From Mycolicibacterium iranicum (GTDB taxonomy: Bacteria > Actinomycetota > Actinomycetes > Mycobacteriales > Mycobacteriaceae), in NCBI RefSeq assembly GCF_014190915.1, contig NZ_JACHVU010000016.1:24282-88281 (forward strand): a DNA stretch of 64,000 nt. The letters are read 5' to 3'. The notes below the pieces were generated by a model, which was not told the DNA's origin, did no database searches, and saw nothing but the letters and a program-made list of their open reading frames with translations. The position numbers and the translations under genes were made by a program. The stretch's first letter is position 1. The number at the start of each line of letters is the position of its first letter. Below are positions 1 to 7,056 of this stretch, piece by piece.

Positions 1-128
1 ACCAGCGGAGCTCCGATGCGGGCGGTGAGGTCCGCCGCACTCTCCTCGATGATGCGGACCACCTGGCTGCCCACGTTGCCCAGCCCCAGTACGGCTACTC
101 CGATTTCGTTGCTCTCGGCGTAAGTCAC
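1..128 (-). CDS. hom: Homoserine dehydrogenase, N-terminal part (runs off window)
   Basis: The first 42 codons of an NAD(P)-dependent homoserine dehydrogenase, which reduces aspartate semialdehyde to homoserine for threonine and methionine. The visible part reads VTYAESNEIGVAVLGLGNVG and then continues into a helix; GLGNVG is the Rossmann dinucleotide-binding loop expected at the start of this family. The start is the GTG at 126-128, only 4 bp after the lysA stop, so the genes are co-transcribed. The order argS-lysA-hom is the mycobacterial one. The catalytic domain and any ACT domain lie outside the window. Confidence 0.88.
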   Translation of the reverse strand, partial: MTYAESNEIGVAVLGLGNVGSQVVRIIEESAADLTARIGAPL

Positions 129-132
129 CGCG

Positions 133-1551
133 TCACCTCACTTCCAGACTCAAGAGATCGTCGACCGTTTCCCGGCGCAGGATCAGGCGGGCCCGCCCGT
201 CGCGCACGGCCACCACGGCCGGCCTGCCGATCAGGTTGTAGCGGCTCGACATCGAATAGCAGTATGCGCCGGTGGCGGCGACGCCGAGCAGGTCCCCCGG
301 GGTTGTGTCGCCGGGCAGCCAGGCGTCGCGGACCACGATGTCGCCGCTCTCGCAGTGTTTGCCGACCACCCGGCACAGGGTCGGGGCCGTGTCGCTCGTC
401 CGCGACAGCAGGCGGACGTCGTATTCGGCACCGTAGAGCGAGGTTCGGATGTTGTCGCTCATTCCGCCGTCGACACTGACGTACCGGCGGTGCGCGGTCG
501 AGCTGACGGCCACGTCCTTGACCGTGCCGACCTCGTAAAGGGTGATCGTGCCTGGTCCGGCGATCGCACGTCCGGGTTCGACGACGAGGTTGGGGGTGGG
601 CAGGCCGACAGCCTCGGATTCGCTGCGCACGATCTCCTGGAGCTTGCCGGCCAGTTCGGCCATCGGCGGCGGGTTGTCGCCGGGCAGGTACGAGATGCCC
701 AGTCCTCCACCGAGATCGACGATGTCCATCTGCGAGGTCTTCTCCACGCCGAACTCCGCGACGACGTCGCGCAGCAGCCCGATGACGCGGTGCGCGGCGA
801 TCTCGAAGCCGGCGACGTCGAAGATCTGGGAGCCGATATGGCTGTGCAGGCCGACGAGTCGCAGGTGGTCGGTCTCGAACACCCGGCGCACCGCGGTCAT
901 GGCCGCCCCGCTGGCCACCGAGAGGCCGAACTTCTGGTCCTCGTGCGCCGTGGAGATGAACTCGTGCGTGTGGGCCTCCACACCGACGGTGACCCGGACC
1001 AGCACGTCCTGCACGACCCCGGCCTCACCGGCGATCCGGTCCAGGCGTTCGATCTCGGCCATCGAGTCGACCACCACGTGGCCGACCCGGTGCTTGACCG
1101 CCGCGGTCAGCTCTGCGATCGATTTGTTGTTGCCGTGCAGGGCCATTCGCTCGGCCGGAAAGCCTGCGTGCAGCGCGACGGCCAGCTCTCCCCCGCTGCA
1201 GACGTCGAGAGCGAGTCCCTCGTCGTCGATCCAGCGCGCCACCTCCGAGCACAGGAACGCCTTGGCGGCGTAGCGCACGTGTTCACCTCCGCCGAACGCC
1301 GAGGAGATGTCGCGGCAGCGGGCGCGGAAGTCGGCTTCGTCGATGACGAACACCGGGGTGCCGTATTCGGCGGCGATGTCGGCGACGGAGACCCCGGCGA
1401 TCGACACCACGCCGTCCTCGCCGCGAACCGTGTTCTGCGGCCACACGTTCGGGGCGAGCTGCAGCACCTCGGCCGCGTCGAGCGGCCGCTCGGGCGCCGC
1501 GGCCGACGGCACCTCTTCGGCATGCCGCGGACCGGCCGGATGGGCGATCAC
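133..1551 (-). CDS. lysA: Diaminopimelate decarboxylase
   Basis: PLP-dependent decarboxylase of meso-diaminopimelate to L-lysine, the last step of lysine biosynthesis (cytoplasm). About 472 aa. The PLP lysine lies in YAAKAF (about residue 97), the HGNNKS and GGGLGISY motifs follow in the alanine-racemase-like barrel, and CESGD near residue 380 supplies the cross-subunit active-site cysteine of this fold-III family. The open frame extends further upstream, but the GTG at 1549-1551 overlaps the argS stop as GTGA, the usual coupled arrangement, so I take it as the start. A start nearer ELLHLAPNVWP, as I remember for M. tuberculosis, is also possible. Confidence 0.95.
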   Translation of the reverse strand: MIAHPAGPRHAEEVPSAAAPERPLDAAEVLQLAPNVWPQNTVRGEDGVVSIAGVSVADIAAEYGTPVFVIDEADFRARCRDISSAFGGGEHVRYAAKAFLCSEVARWIDDEGLALDVCSGGELAVALHAGFPAERMALHGNNKSIAELTAAVKHRVGHVVVDSMAEIERLDRIAGEAGVVQDVLVRVTVGVEAHTHEFISTAHEDQKFGLSVASGAAMTAVRRVFETDHLRLVGLHSHIGSQIFDVAGFEIAAHRVIGLLRDVVAEFGVEKTSQMDIVDLGGGLGISYLPGDNPPPMAELAGKLQEIVRSESEAVGLPTPNLVVEPGRAIAGPGTITLYEVGTVKDVAVSSTAHRRYVSVDGGMSDNIRTSLYGAEYDVRLLSRTSDTAPTLCRVVGKHCESGDIVVRDAWLPGDTTPGDLLGVAATGAYCYSMSSRYNLIGRPAVVAVRDGRARLILRRETVDDLLSLEVR

Positions 1552-3200
1552 ATGCGCTCCGGAGCGCTCACGCCGAGAATGCTCAGCCCATTGGCGATCA
1601 CCTGGCGGGTCGCCGCGCACAGCGCGAGGCGCGCGGCGTGCAGATCGCCGGGCTCCTCGTCGCCCTGCGGCAGCACACGGCAGGCGTCGTAGAACCGGTG
1701 ATAGTCGCCGGCCAGGTCTTCGAGGTAGCGCGAGACACGATGCGGCTCACGCAGATCCGCCGCGGTCTTGAGGATGCGCGGGAACTCGCCGATGTTGCGG
1801 ATCAGCGCACCCTCCTTGTCATGGGTGAGCAGATCCAGGTGCGCGGTGTCGGGTGCGATTCCGAGCTCGGCCGCATTGCGTGCCAGCGCCGACAGCCGGG
1901 CGTGAGCGTATTGCACGTAGTAGACCGGGTTCTCGTTCGACGCCGAGGACCACAGCGCGAGGTCGATGTCGATCGGGGTGTCGACCGAGCTGCGGATCAG
2001 CGAGTAGCGGGCGGCGTCCACGCCGATGGCCTCGACGAGGTCGTCGAGCGTGATCACGGTGCCGGCACGCTTGCTCATCCGGACCGGCTGCCCGTCGCGG
2101 ACCAGGTTGACCATCTGACCGATCAGTACCTCGACGGTGTCGGGGTCGTCCCCGAGCGCCGCTGCGGACGCCTTCAGCCGCGCGATGTAGCCGTGATGGT
2201 CGGCGCCCAGCATGTAGATGCACAGGTCGAAGCCGCGCTGGCGCTTGTCGAGGAAGTAGGCGAGATCGCCCGCGATGTAGGCCGGCGCTCCGTTGCTCTT
2301 GATGACGACGCGGTCCTTGTCGTCACCGAAGTCGGTGGTGCGCAACCACACTGCACCGTCGTTCTCATAGGCGAAGCCGGTTTCGCGCAGTTTGGCGATG
2401 GCCTGTTCCACCCGGCCCGAGGTGTGCATCGAGTCTTCGTGGGTGTAGACGTCGAAGTCCGTGCCGAATTCGTGCAGCGATTCCTTGATGTGGTCGAACA
2501 TCAGGTTGACGCCGATGGCGCGGAACGTCTCCCGCATCTCGTCGTCGGGCAGGCTCAGCGCGTCGGGCTCCTTCGCCAGAACCGCCGCCGCGATGTCGGC
2601 AATGTAGGTGCCCGCGTAGCCGTCCTCGGGCGTCGGCTCCCCCTTGGCGTTGGCGATGAGCGAGTTGGTGAACCGGTCGATCTGTGCGCCGTGGTCGTTG
2701 AAGTAGTACTCCCGCACGACCTCCGCACCCTGGGTGCTCAGGAGCCGGCCGAGGGCGTCGCCGACGGCGGCCCAGCGGGTGCCGCCGATGTGGATGGGCC
2801 CGGTCGGGTTCGCCGAGACGAACTCCAGGTTGACCTTCTTGCCGCTCAGCTCGCCGGAGCCACCGAAGGCTGGGCCGGCGTCGATGACATTGCCCACGAT
2901 GACGTTCTGGGCCGAGGCCTCGATGCGCAGGTTGACGAAACCGGGCCCGGCGACATCGGCGGCGGCGATGCCGTCCTCGGTGACCAGCGCGGCGGCCAGC
3001 CAGCCCGCGAGCTCGCGCGGGTTGACGCCGACCTTCTTGCCGAGTTGCAGCGCGAGGTTGGTGGCGTAGTCGCCGTGCTCGGGGTTGCGCGGACGCTCGA
3101 CGGTGACGGTCTCGGGCAGTGCGGCAGAGTCCAGGTCGTGCTCGGCGAGCACCGCTGCTGCGGTGGCCTTGAGCAGGTGGGCCAGATCGGCGGGGGTCAC
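1548..3200 (-). CDS. argS: Arginyl-tRNA synthetase
   Basis: Class Ia aminoacyl-tRNA synthetase charging tRNA-Arg with arginine. 550 aa, the usual mycobacterial length. The HIGH-type signature is PTGPIHIGG (about residues 131-139) and the KMSKS-type loop is VRMSKRAG near residue 375. The N-terminal Arg-tRNA-synthetase additional domain (PRNPEHGDYATNLALQLGK) and the C-terminal DALR anticodon-binding domain are present. It is first in the argS-lysA-hom operon, with a 4-bp overlap to lysA, and a tRNA-Arg gene lies divergently just upstream. Confidence 0.97.
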   Translation of the reverse strand: MTPADLAHLLKATAAAVLAEHDLDSAALPETVTVERPRNPEHGDYATNLALQLGKKVGVNPRELAGWLAAALVTEDGIAAADVAGPGFVNLRIEASAQNVIVGNVIDAGPAFGGSGELSGKKVNLEFVSANPTGPIHIGGTRWAAVGDALGRLLSTQGAEVVREYYFNDHGAQIDRFTNSLIANAKGEPTPEDGYAGTYIADIAAAVLAKEPDALSLPDDEMRETFRAIGVNLMFDHIKESLHEFGTDFDVYTHEDSMHTSGRVEQAIAKLRETGFAYENDGAVWLRTTDFGDDKDRVVIKSNGAPAYIAGDLAYFLDKRQRGFDLCIYMLGADHHGYIARLKASAAALGDDPDTVEVLIGQMVNLVRDGQPVRMSKRAGTVITLDDLVEAIGVDAARYSLIRSSVDTPIDIDLALWSSASNENPVYYVQYAHARLSALARNAAELGIAPDTAHLDLLTHDKEGALIRNIGEFPRILKTAADLREPHRVSRYLEDLAGDYHRFYDACRVLPQGDEEPGDLHAARLALCAATRQVIANGLSILGVSAPERM

Positions 3201-3301
3201 GGGGGTCCATCCTATGGTCTGCGCTGTTCACGACCGAATCCGTTTCCACGGGCGGGATGCGCTACGCTATCCACGCCCGTTCGGCGCAGCATCTCTGCAG
3301 C

Positions 3302-3374
3302 GCCCCCGTAGCTCAGGGGATAGAGCGTCTGCCTCCGGAGCAGAAGGCCGCAGGTTCGAATCCTGCCGGGGGCA
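3302..3374 (+). tRNA. tRNA-Arg (anticodon CCG)
   Basis: A 73-nt cloverleaf. The acceptor arms GCCCCCG and CGGGGGC pair, with A as discriminator. The D arm contains AGCTCAGGGGATAGAGC. The anticodon arm is TCTGC-CTCCGGA-GCAGA, giving anticodon CCG. The T arm holds GGTTCGAATCC. CCA is not encoded. It decodes CGG and lies divergent to argS, the enzyme that charges it. No integrase or duplicated 3' end was seen nearby, so it does not look like an occupied attachment site. Confidence 0.97.
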
Positions 3375-3431
3375 CACCGTCACCACAGGCGATTCCGTCA
3401 TGACCAGGCGTACCGCTCCAGCGCTGGAAAC

Positions 3432-4184
3432 TCACACCTTTTTCGTCGTTCCGTAGTACCCCAGGATCGAGTCCGACTGGTCGGTCGCATGCGTCAGCAC
3501 CGCGTAGGACCTGATGAACGACTCCCCCACGCAGCCGTCGATCTTGACGTTGAAGCCGCTGATCGAGACCCACGGGTCGTTACCGGTGAACTCCTTCCGT
3601 CCCACCGGGACGGTGTTGATGAGGCCAGGCCGCAGACCGACCGCGACGCCGCCGAGCACCGGTGTCGACAACACCGGCGCGATGCCGTCGATGAACTCGC
3701 CTTCCCCGTCGAGTCCGAGCAGGCCCAGCGAGGGCGTGGCACCTGCGGAACCTGTGATGGTGACGCCGTTGGCGCCCATGTCGATACCGCAGCCGATCTG
3801 ATAGCCCACTTCCAATACGCCCCGCGGCGGCACGGAGCCTTCCGGTCCGCGCAACGAGCCGTTGAACACGCCGCTGACCTCGTAGTTTCGCGACGACAAC
3901 GCCGTAGTCAGCGGGTTGATGTTCCGTATCACCTCGTCTCTGGCGCCCACGGTCAGCGCCCACCCGTCGGGCGCCGTGGTTGTCGACGCCGGCGCGGAGA
4001 CGATCAGGGCGTCCGCGCCCGGCGCGATGACCCCTGCTGCGTGGGCAACGGGTGCCGCACCTCCGGCGGCCGGGTCGAGCACCGGTGCACCGACATCGGG
4101 TGCAGGATCGGCGGCCGCGGAGACAGCGGACGCCGGCAGTAGGACCCACACGATGCTGAGTGCACCGAGCCACCTCAGCTTCAC
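3432..4184 (-). CDS. MspA family outer-membrane porin
   Basis: 250-aa secreted protein resembling the MspA octameric porins that let small hydrophilic solutes cross the mycomembrane. A Sec signal peptide (VKLRWLGALSIVWVLLPASA, cleavage after about residue 27) is followed by a Pro/Ala-rich stretch. The MspA beta-barrel domain fills about residues 65-250, with VLEVGYQIGCGID and GFNVKIDGCVGESFIRSYA matching conserved strands. The GTG start is supported by a leaderless promoter: -10 TAGGTT (minus strand, 4192-4197) lies 7 nt upstream. The Ala/Pro linker after the signal is longer than in MspA itself, so pore properties may differ. Confidence 0.85.
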   Translation of the reverse strand: MKLRWLGALSIVWVLLPASAVSAAADPAPDVGAPVLDPAAGGAAPVAHAAGVIAPGADALIVSAPASTTTAPDGWALTVGARDEVIRNINPLTTALSSRNYEVSGVFNGSLRGPEGSVPPRGVLEVGYQIGCGIDMGANGVTITGSAGATPSLGLLGLDGEGEFIDGIAPVLSTPVLGGVAVGLRPGLINTVPVGRKEFTGNDPWVSISGFNVKIDGCVGESFIRSYAVLTHATDQSDSILGYYGTTKKV

Positions 4185-4322
4185 GCTAGGAAACCTACTG
4201 TCGGATACGGCGGAAGCGACCCGGCCAATATCAACTTGTGATGCGCCGCAAGCATATTGTGATGTGCGGCCAACCACCTCTGTCGGACTGTAGGCACGCT
4301 GATGCGGGAGGATCATGTACCC

Positions 4323-4535
4323 ATGAAGCCGAGCAACGCGTGCAAAGGCGGCGGGAAGAGCTGGTCGGTCAACAAGGACGGCAAGCCGATCTGCCCCGGC
4401 TGTCACCGCGCCTTCAGCACGATCGCCGGCTACGGGAAAACGGTGCGCGACACACCGATCATCCCGCGACACGATCGCCGCGGTTCCGGGGACGCCCAGA
4501 AGCCGCGACGAAACCGGCGCACGGAAGGGCCGTAG
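4323..4535 (+). CDS. Small basic protein with zinc-ribbon-like CxxC
   Basis: 70-aa, strongly basic protein of unknown role. MKPSNACKGGGKSWSVNKDG is followed by PICPGCHRAFSTIAGYGKT, so a CPxCH knuckle sits near residue 25 with another Cys at 7 and a His at 26; four ligands for Zn are plausible but not certain. The C-terminus is Arg/Pro rich and looks disordered. The ATG at 4323 is preferred because GGGAGG (4306-4311) lies 11 nt upstream. It is divergent from the porin. No family is recognised. Confidence 0.55.
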   Translation: MKPSNACKGGGKSWSVNKDGKPICPGCHRAFSTIAGYGKTVRDTPIIPRHDRRGSGDAQKPRRNRRTEGP

Positions 4536-4584
4536 TCCACGCCGCGCCCTGGGTGCGCACCCGCGTGCCCCGTACGGTGGGCCG

Positions 4585-5967
4585 GTGACCAACGGTGCAG
4601 TCGGCGAACCCCCGGAGGAGCCCTCGATCGAGCACGTGCCGGGTGCCCCGAACCTTCTGCTCGGCGCCTACGACCTCGCGACGGTCGGGTACGTGGCGCA
4701 GGAGTTCTTCGTCTCGGGCTCGGCGCGCAGCTACGTACCGCACGGCGACACCGCGGCCTACACGACCCGCATCGTCGTCCTGACGCCGACGGACCCGGAT
4801 CGGTCCAGCGGAACGGCCGTCGTGGAATGGCTCAACGTCAGCGGCGGGATCGACGCGCCCGCCGTGTGGTTGATGGCGCATCGCGAGATCCTCCGGGCGG
4901 GGCACGTCTACGTCGCCGTCTCTGCCCAACGCGTGGGTATCGAGGGTGGTGCGAGCATGGGCATGGACATGTCGCTCAAGACCCTCGATGCGCCACGCTA
5001 CGGGGCCCTGCGCCATCCCGGCGACGCGTACTCCTACGACATCTACAGTCAGGTCGGCGGGCTGGTCCGGCAGCAGATGCCCGAACTGTTGCGCGGATGC
5101 CGGGCGGAAAGTGTTGTGGCGGTAGGCGAATCGCAGTCCGCTCTATTCCTGACGACGTACGTCAACGCCGTGGACCCGCACGCGCGGGTTTTCGACGGGT
5201 TCCTGGTCCACTCGCGGTTCGGCCCAGCCGCACCCCTCGACGGCGCGTCGATATTCGCGGATTCCGGCGAGCCGGAGCCGGTGCGTTTCGTCGAGCATCT
5301 ACGGGCGCCGGTCATGACCGTGATCACCGAGACCGACCTCGTCGGCGGGGTGCGGGCGGGCTACCACCTGGCCAGGCAGCCGGAGACCGACCTGCTCCGC
5401 GTCTGGGAGGTCGCGGGCACGGCGCACGCCGACAACTACACGATCAGGGTCGGGTTCATCGACTCCGGATCGGCGCCCCTGGCCGACCTCGTCGCCGCCT
5501 ACGCCCCGACCACCACCCTGATGGGCCAGAAACTGCGGCATTGCATCAACTTCGGGCCGCAGCACCACTACGTGCTGCAGGCAGCGCTCGCGCACCTCGT
5601 CACGTGGGCGCGCGGCGGCGCGGCGCCGCCGGTCGCACCGCCCATGGATCTGACCGACGACGAGCCACCGCACCTGGTGCTCGACGCCGACGGGGTTGCC
5701 ACCGGCGGGGTCCGCACCCCGTGGGTCGATGTGCCGTCGGCCACGACGTCGGGCATCGGGAGCGCCGACCATGTGTTGGCGCTGCTCTTCGGCTCCGGGG
5801 AGGTCTTCGACGCCGATCGTCTGGCGCAGCTCTATCCCGGCGGCCCCGACGACTATCTCCGCCGCTTCACGTCTTCTCTGGATGCGGCGATCGGGGCGGG
5901 CTTCCTGCTCGATGCCGATCGCGAGGAGATCCTGGCTCTGGCTGCCGCGACGTATCCGGCACGCTAG
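4585..5967 (+). CDS. Alpha/beta hydrolase domain protein
   Basis: 460-aa member of the alpha/beta-hydrolase family typified by VVEWLNVSGG and a GESQSA nucleophile elbow (VVAVGESQSALFLTTYVNAV, about residues 178-197). The serine of GESQSA is the likely nucleophile, an acid lies in the segment after VMTVITETDL, and the His is in the GTAHADNYT segment (about residue 280). Substrate is unknown; relatives act on esters or lactones. There is no signal peptide, so it is probably cytoplasmic. The GTG start is preceded by TACGGT with a 6-nt gap, consistent with a leaderless transcript. Confidence 0.85.
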   Translation: MTNGAVGEPPEEPSIEHVPGAPNLLLGAYDLATVGYVAQEFFVSGSARSYVPHGDTAAYTTRIVVLTPTDPDRSSGTAVVEWLNVSGGIDAPAVWLMAHREILRAGHVYVAVSAQRVGIEGGASMGMDMSLKTLDAPRYGALRHPGDAYSYDIYSQVGGLVRQQMPELLRGCRAESVVAVGESQSALFLTTYVNAVDPHARVFDGFLVHSRFGPAAPLDGASIFADSGEPEPVRFVEHLRAPVMTVITETDLVGGVRAGYHLARQPETDLLRVWEVAGTAHADNYTIRVGFIDSGSAPLADLVAAYAPTTTLMGQKLRHCINFGPQHHYVLQAALAHLVTWARGGAAPPVAPPMDLTDDEPPHLVLDADGVATGGVRTPWVDVPSATTSGIGSADHVLALLFGSGEVFDADRLAQLYPGGPDDYLRRFTSSLDAAIGAGFLLDADREEILALAAATYPAR

Positions 5968-5992
5968 GGACGTTCTTCCTCCCCGGCCGGGT

Positions 5993-6625
5993 TCACGTCC
6001 ACTCCGCGAGCACCCGCGCCTTCGAGGCCTTCACCGCAGCGTCCCGCCGCAGCTTCCTGAGCTCCGCGGCGAACGCGTTCCTGTCGTTGTTCTGAATGTT
6101 CAGCGGCAAGTCGAGCGCCTTGACCAGTTTGGCTTCGAGATACCAAGGCTCGGGGTGCAGCACCCACGACACCGCGGCGTTCTCGGCCATCCACCGAGTG
6201 AGCACGGCTTCGCCGCCGGCGAAGGTCTGCCGCTTGCCCGATCCGATTCGACGGAGAGCGAACCCGAGCTGGTCACCGAGCAGCACCCCCAGCGACTTGC
6301 GCAGGGTGGAGCCGTCCGCGCTGGCATTGCCCGCCCCGAAGTGATAGCGGATGCGCTTGCGCAGGTCCTGCGGAGTCTGCGGTTTCCCGTCGGCCCGCGG
6401 TGGGCCCGGGCTGACACCGACGTAGAGCAGAGTCCAACCGTCCTGCTCTACGCAGCCGGAAACGTCGATCGCGCCTGGGATCTCCCGGAACCACCACCCG
6501 TGTGCGCCCGGCGAAGCGGGGACGGATTCGAGATCAGCGAACACCTCGTCGCGCGTATACCGCTGAGCAGCAAGGAATTTCGCGACCACGTCAGCATTGC
6601 GCTTCGCAGATATCGACTCGGCCAT
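5993..6625 (-). CDS. GIY-YIG-like nuclease family protein
   Basis: 210-aa protein whose core looks like a GIY-YIG module: GWWFREIP (about residues 43-50) as the GIY-like strand, LLYVGVSPG (about 67-75) as the YIG strand, then LRKRIRYHF helix. The C-terminal WYLEAKLVKALDLPLNIQNN resembles the conserved end of uncharacterised GIY-YIG proteins where the Glu and Asn help bind metal. This points to a DNA- or nucleotide-acting nuclease, but no partner genes say which. The ATG has -10 TACGCT 6 nt upstream on the minus strand, a leaderless start. Confidence 0.7.
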   Translation of the reverse strand: MAESISAKRNADVVAKFLAAQRYTRDEVFADLESVPASPGAHGWWFREIPGAIDVSGCVEQDGWTLLYVGVSPGPPRADGKPQTPQDLRKRIRYHFGAGNASADGSTLRKSLGVLLGDQLGFALRRIGSGKRQTFAGGEAVLTRWMAENAAVSWVLHPEPWYLEAKLVKALDLPLNIQNNDRNAFAAELRKLRRDAAVKASKARVLAEWT

Positions 6626-6676
6626 GCACCGAGCGTAGTCGCCGGTCCGGCCCTCAGCGACGCCCGCGGGCGGGTG

Positions 6677-6964
6677 TCAGATCCCCGTGCACAGCGACAC
6701 GAACGGGATCGGCGCGCAGATGCCGATCGAGAAGCCCGGCGTCGGGTCCCCGTTCCACGGGGGCGGCGGAGGTGGCGGTGGGGGCGGCGGCGGTGGGGGC
6801 GGTGCGGCCGGCGCCACCACGCAGGTGTTGGTGGGCGCGTCGTACACGGTGCCCGGCCCGCATTCGGCGGCCTGCGCCACCCCTGGGCTCAGCACCACGA
6901 GGAAGGCCGTGGGCGCGAGCGCCGCCGCGACCACAGCTGCTGGTCGATATGTTGTGCCCCGCAT
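6677..6964 (-). CDS. Small secreted proline-rich protein
   Basis: 95-aa exported protein. A signal peptide ends at about GVAQA/AE (residue 33). The mature part has a short Cys-containing module (ECGPGTVYDAPTNTCVV), a run of 15 prolines (about residues 55-69), and a hydrophobic tail with two more cysteines. It resembles short mycobacterial exported proteins with two Cys pairs separated by a Pro spacer; the poly-Pro run may span the cell wall. The SD GGGAGG lies just upstream of the ATG. Function unknown. Confidence 0.75.
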   Translation of the reverse strand: MRGTTYRPAAVVAAALAPTAFLVVLSPGVAQAAECGPGTVYDAPTNTCVVAPAAPPPPPPPPPPPPPPPWNGDPTPGFSIGICAPIPFVSLCTGI

Positions 6965-7056
6965 GGGAGGGCCTCCCTCGGTGAGATCCCCCGACCTCGT
7001 CCGTAGGTCTCATCGTAGGCCGGGGTCCCCGCGTCGCCAACGCGATTTGAGCACGG

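Noticed and set aside
355..1692. Long rightward open frame opposite lysA (445 codons)
   Set aside because: It is the antisense shadow of lysA in GC-rich DNA; composition and lack of motifs show it is not a gene. The same holds for other long antisense frames, such as 1638-3311 opposite argS, 31343-33163 opposite the glycosyltransferase and 55200-57743 opposite the molybdoenzyme.
3302..3431. tRNA-Arg as an occupied integration site
   Set aside because: No integrase gene, no duplicated tRNA 3' end and no foreign-looking base composition were found downstream.
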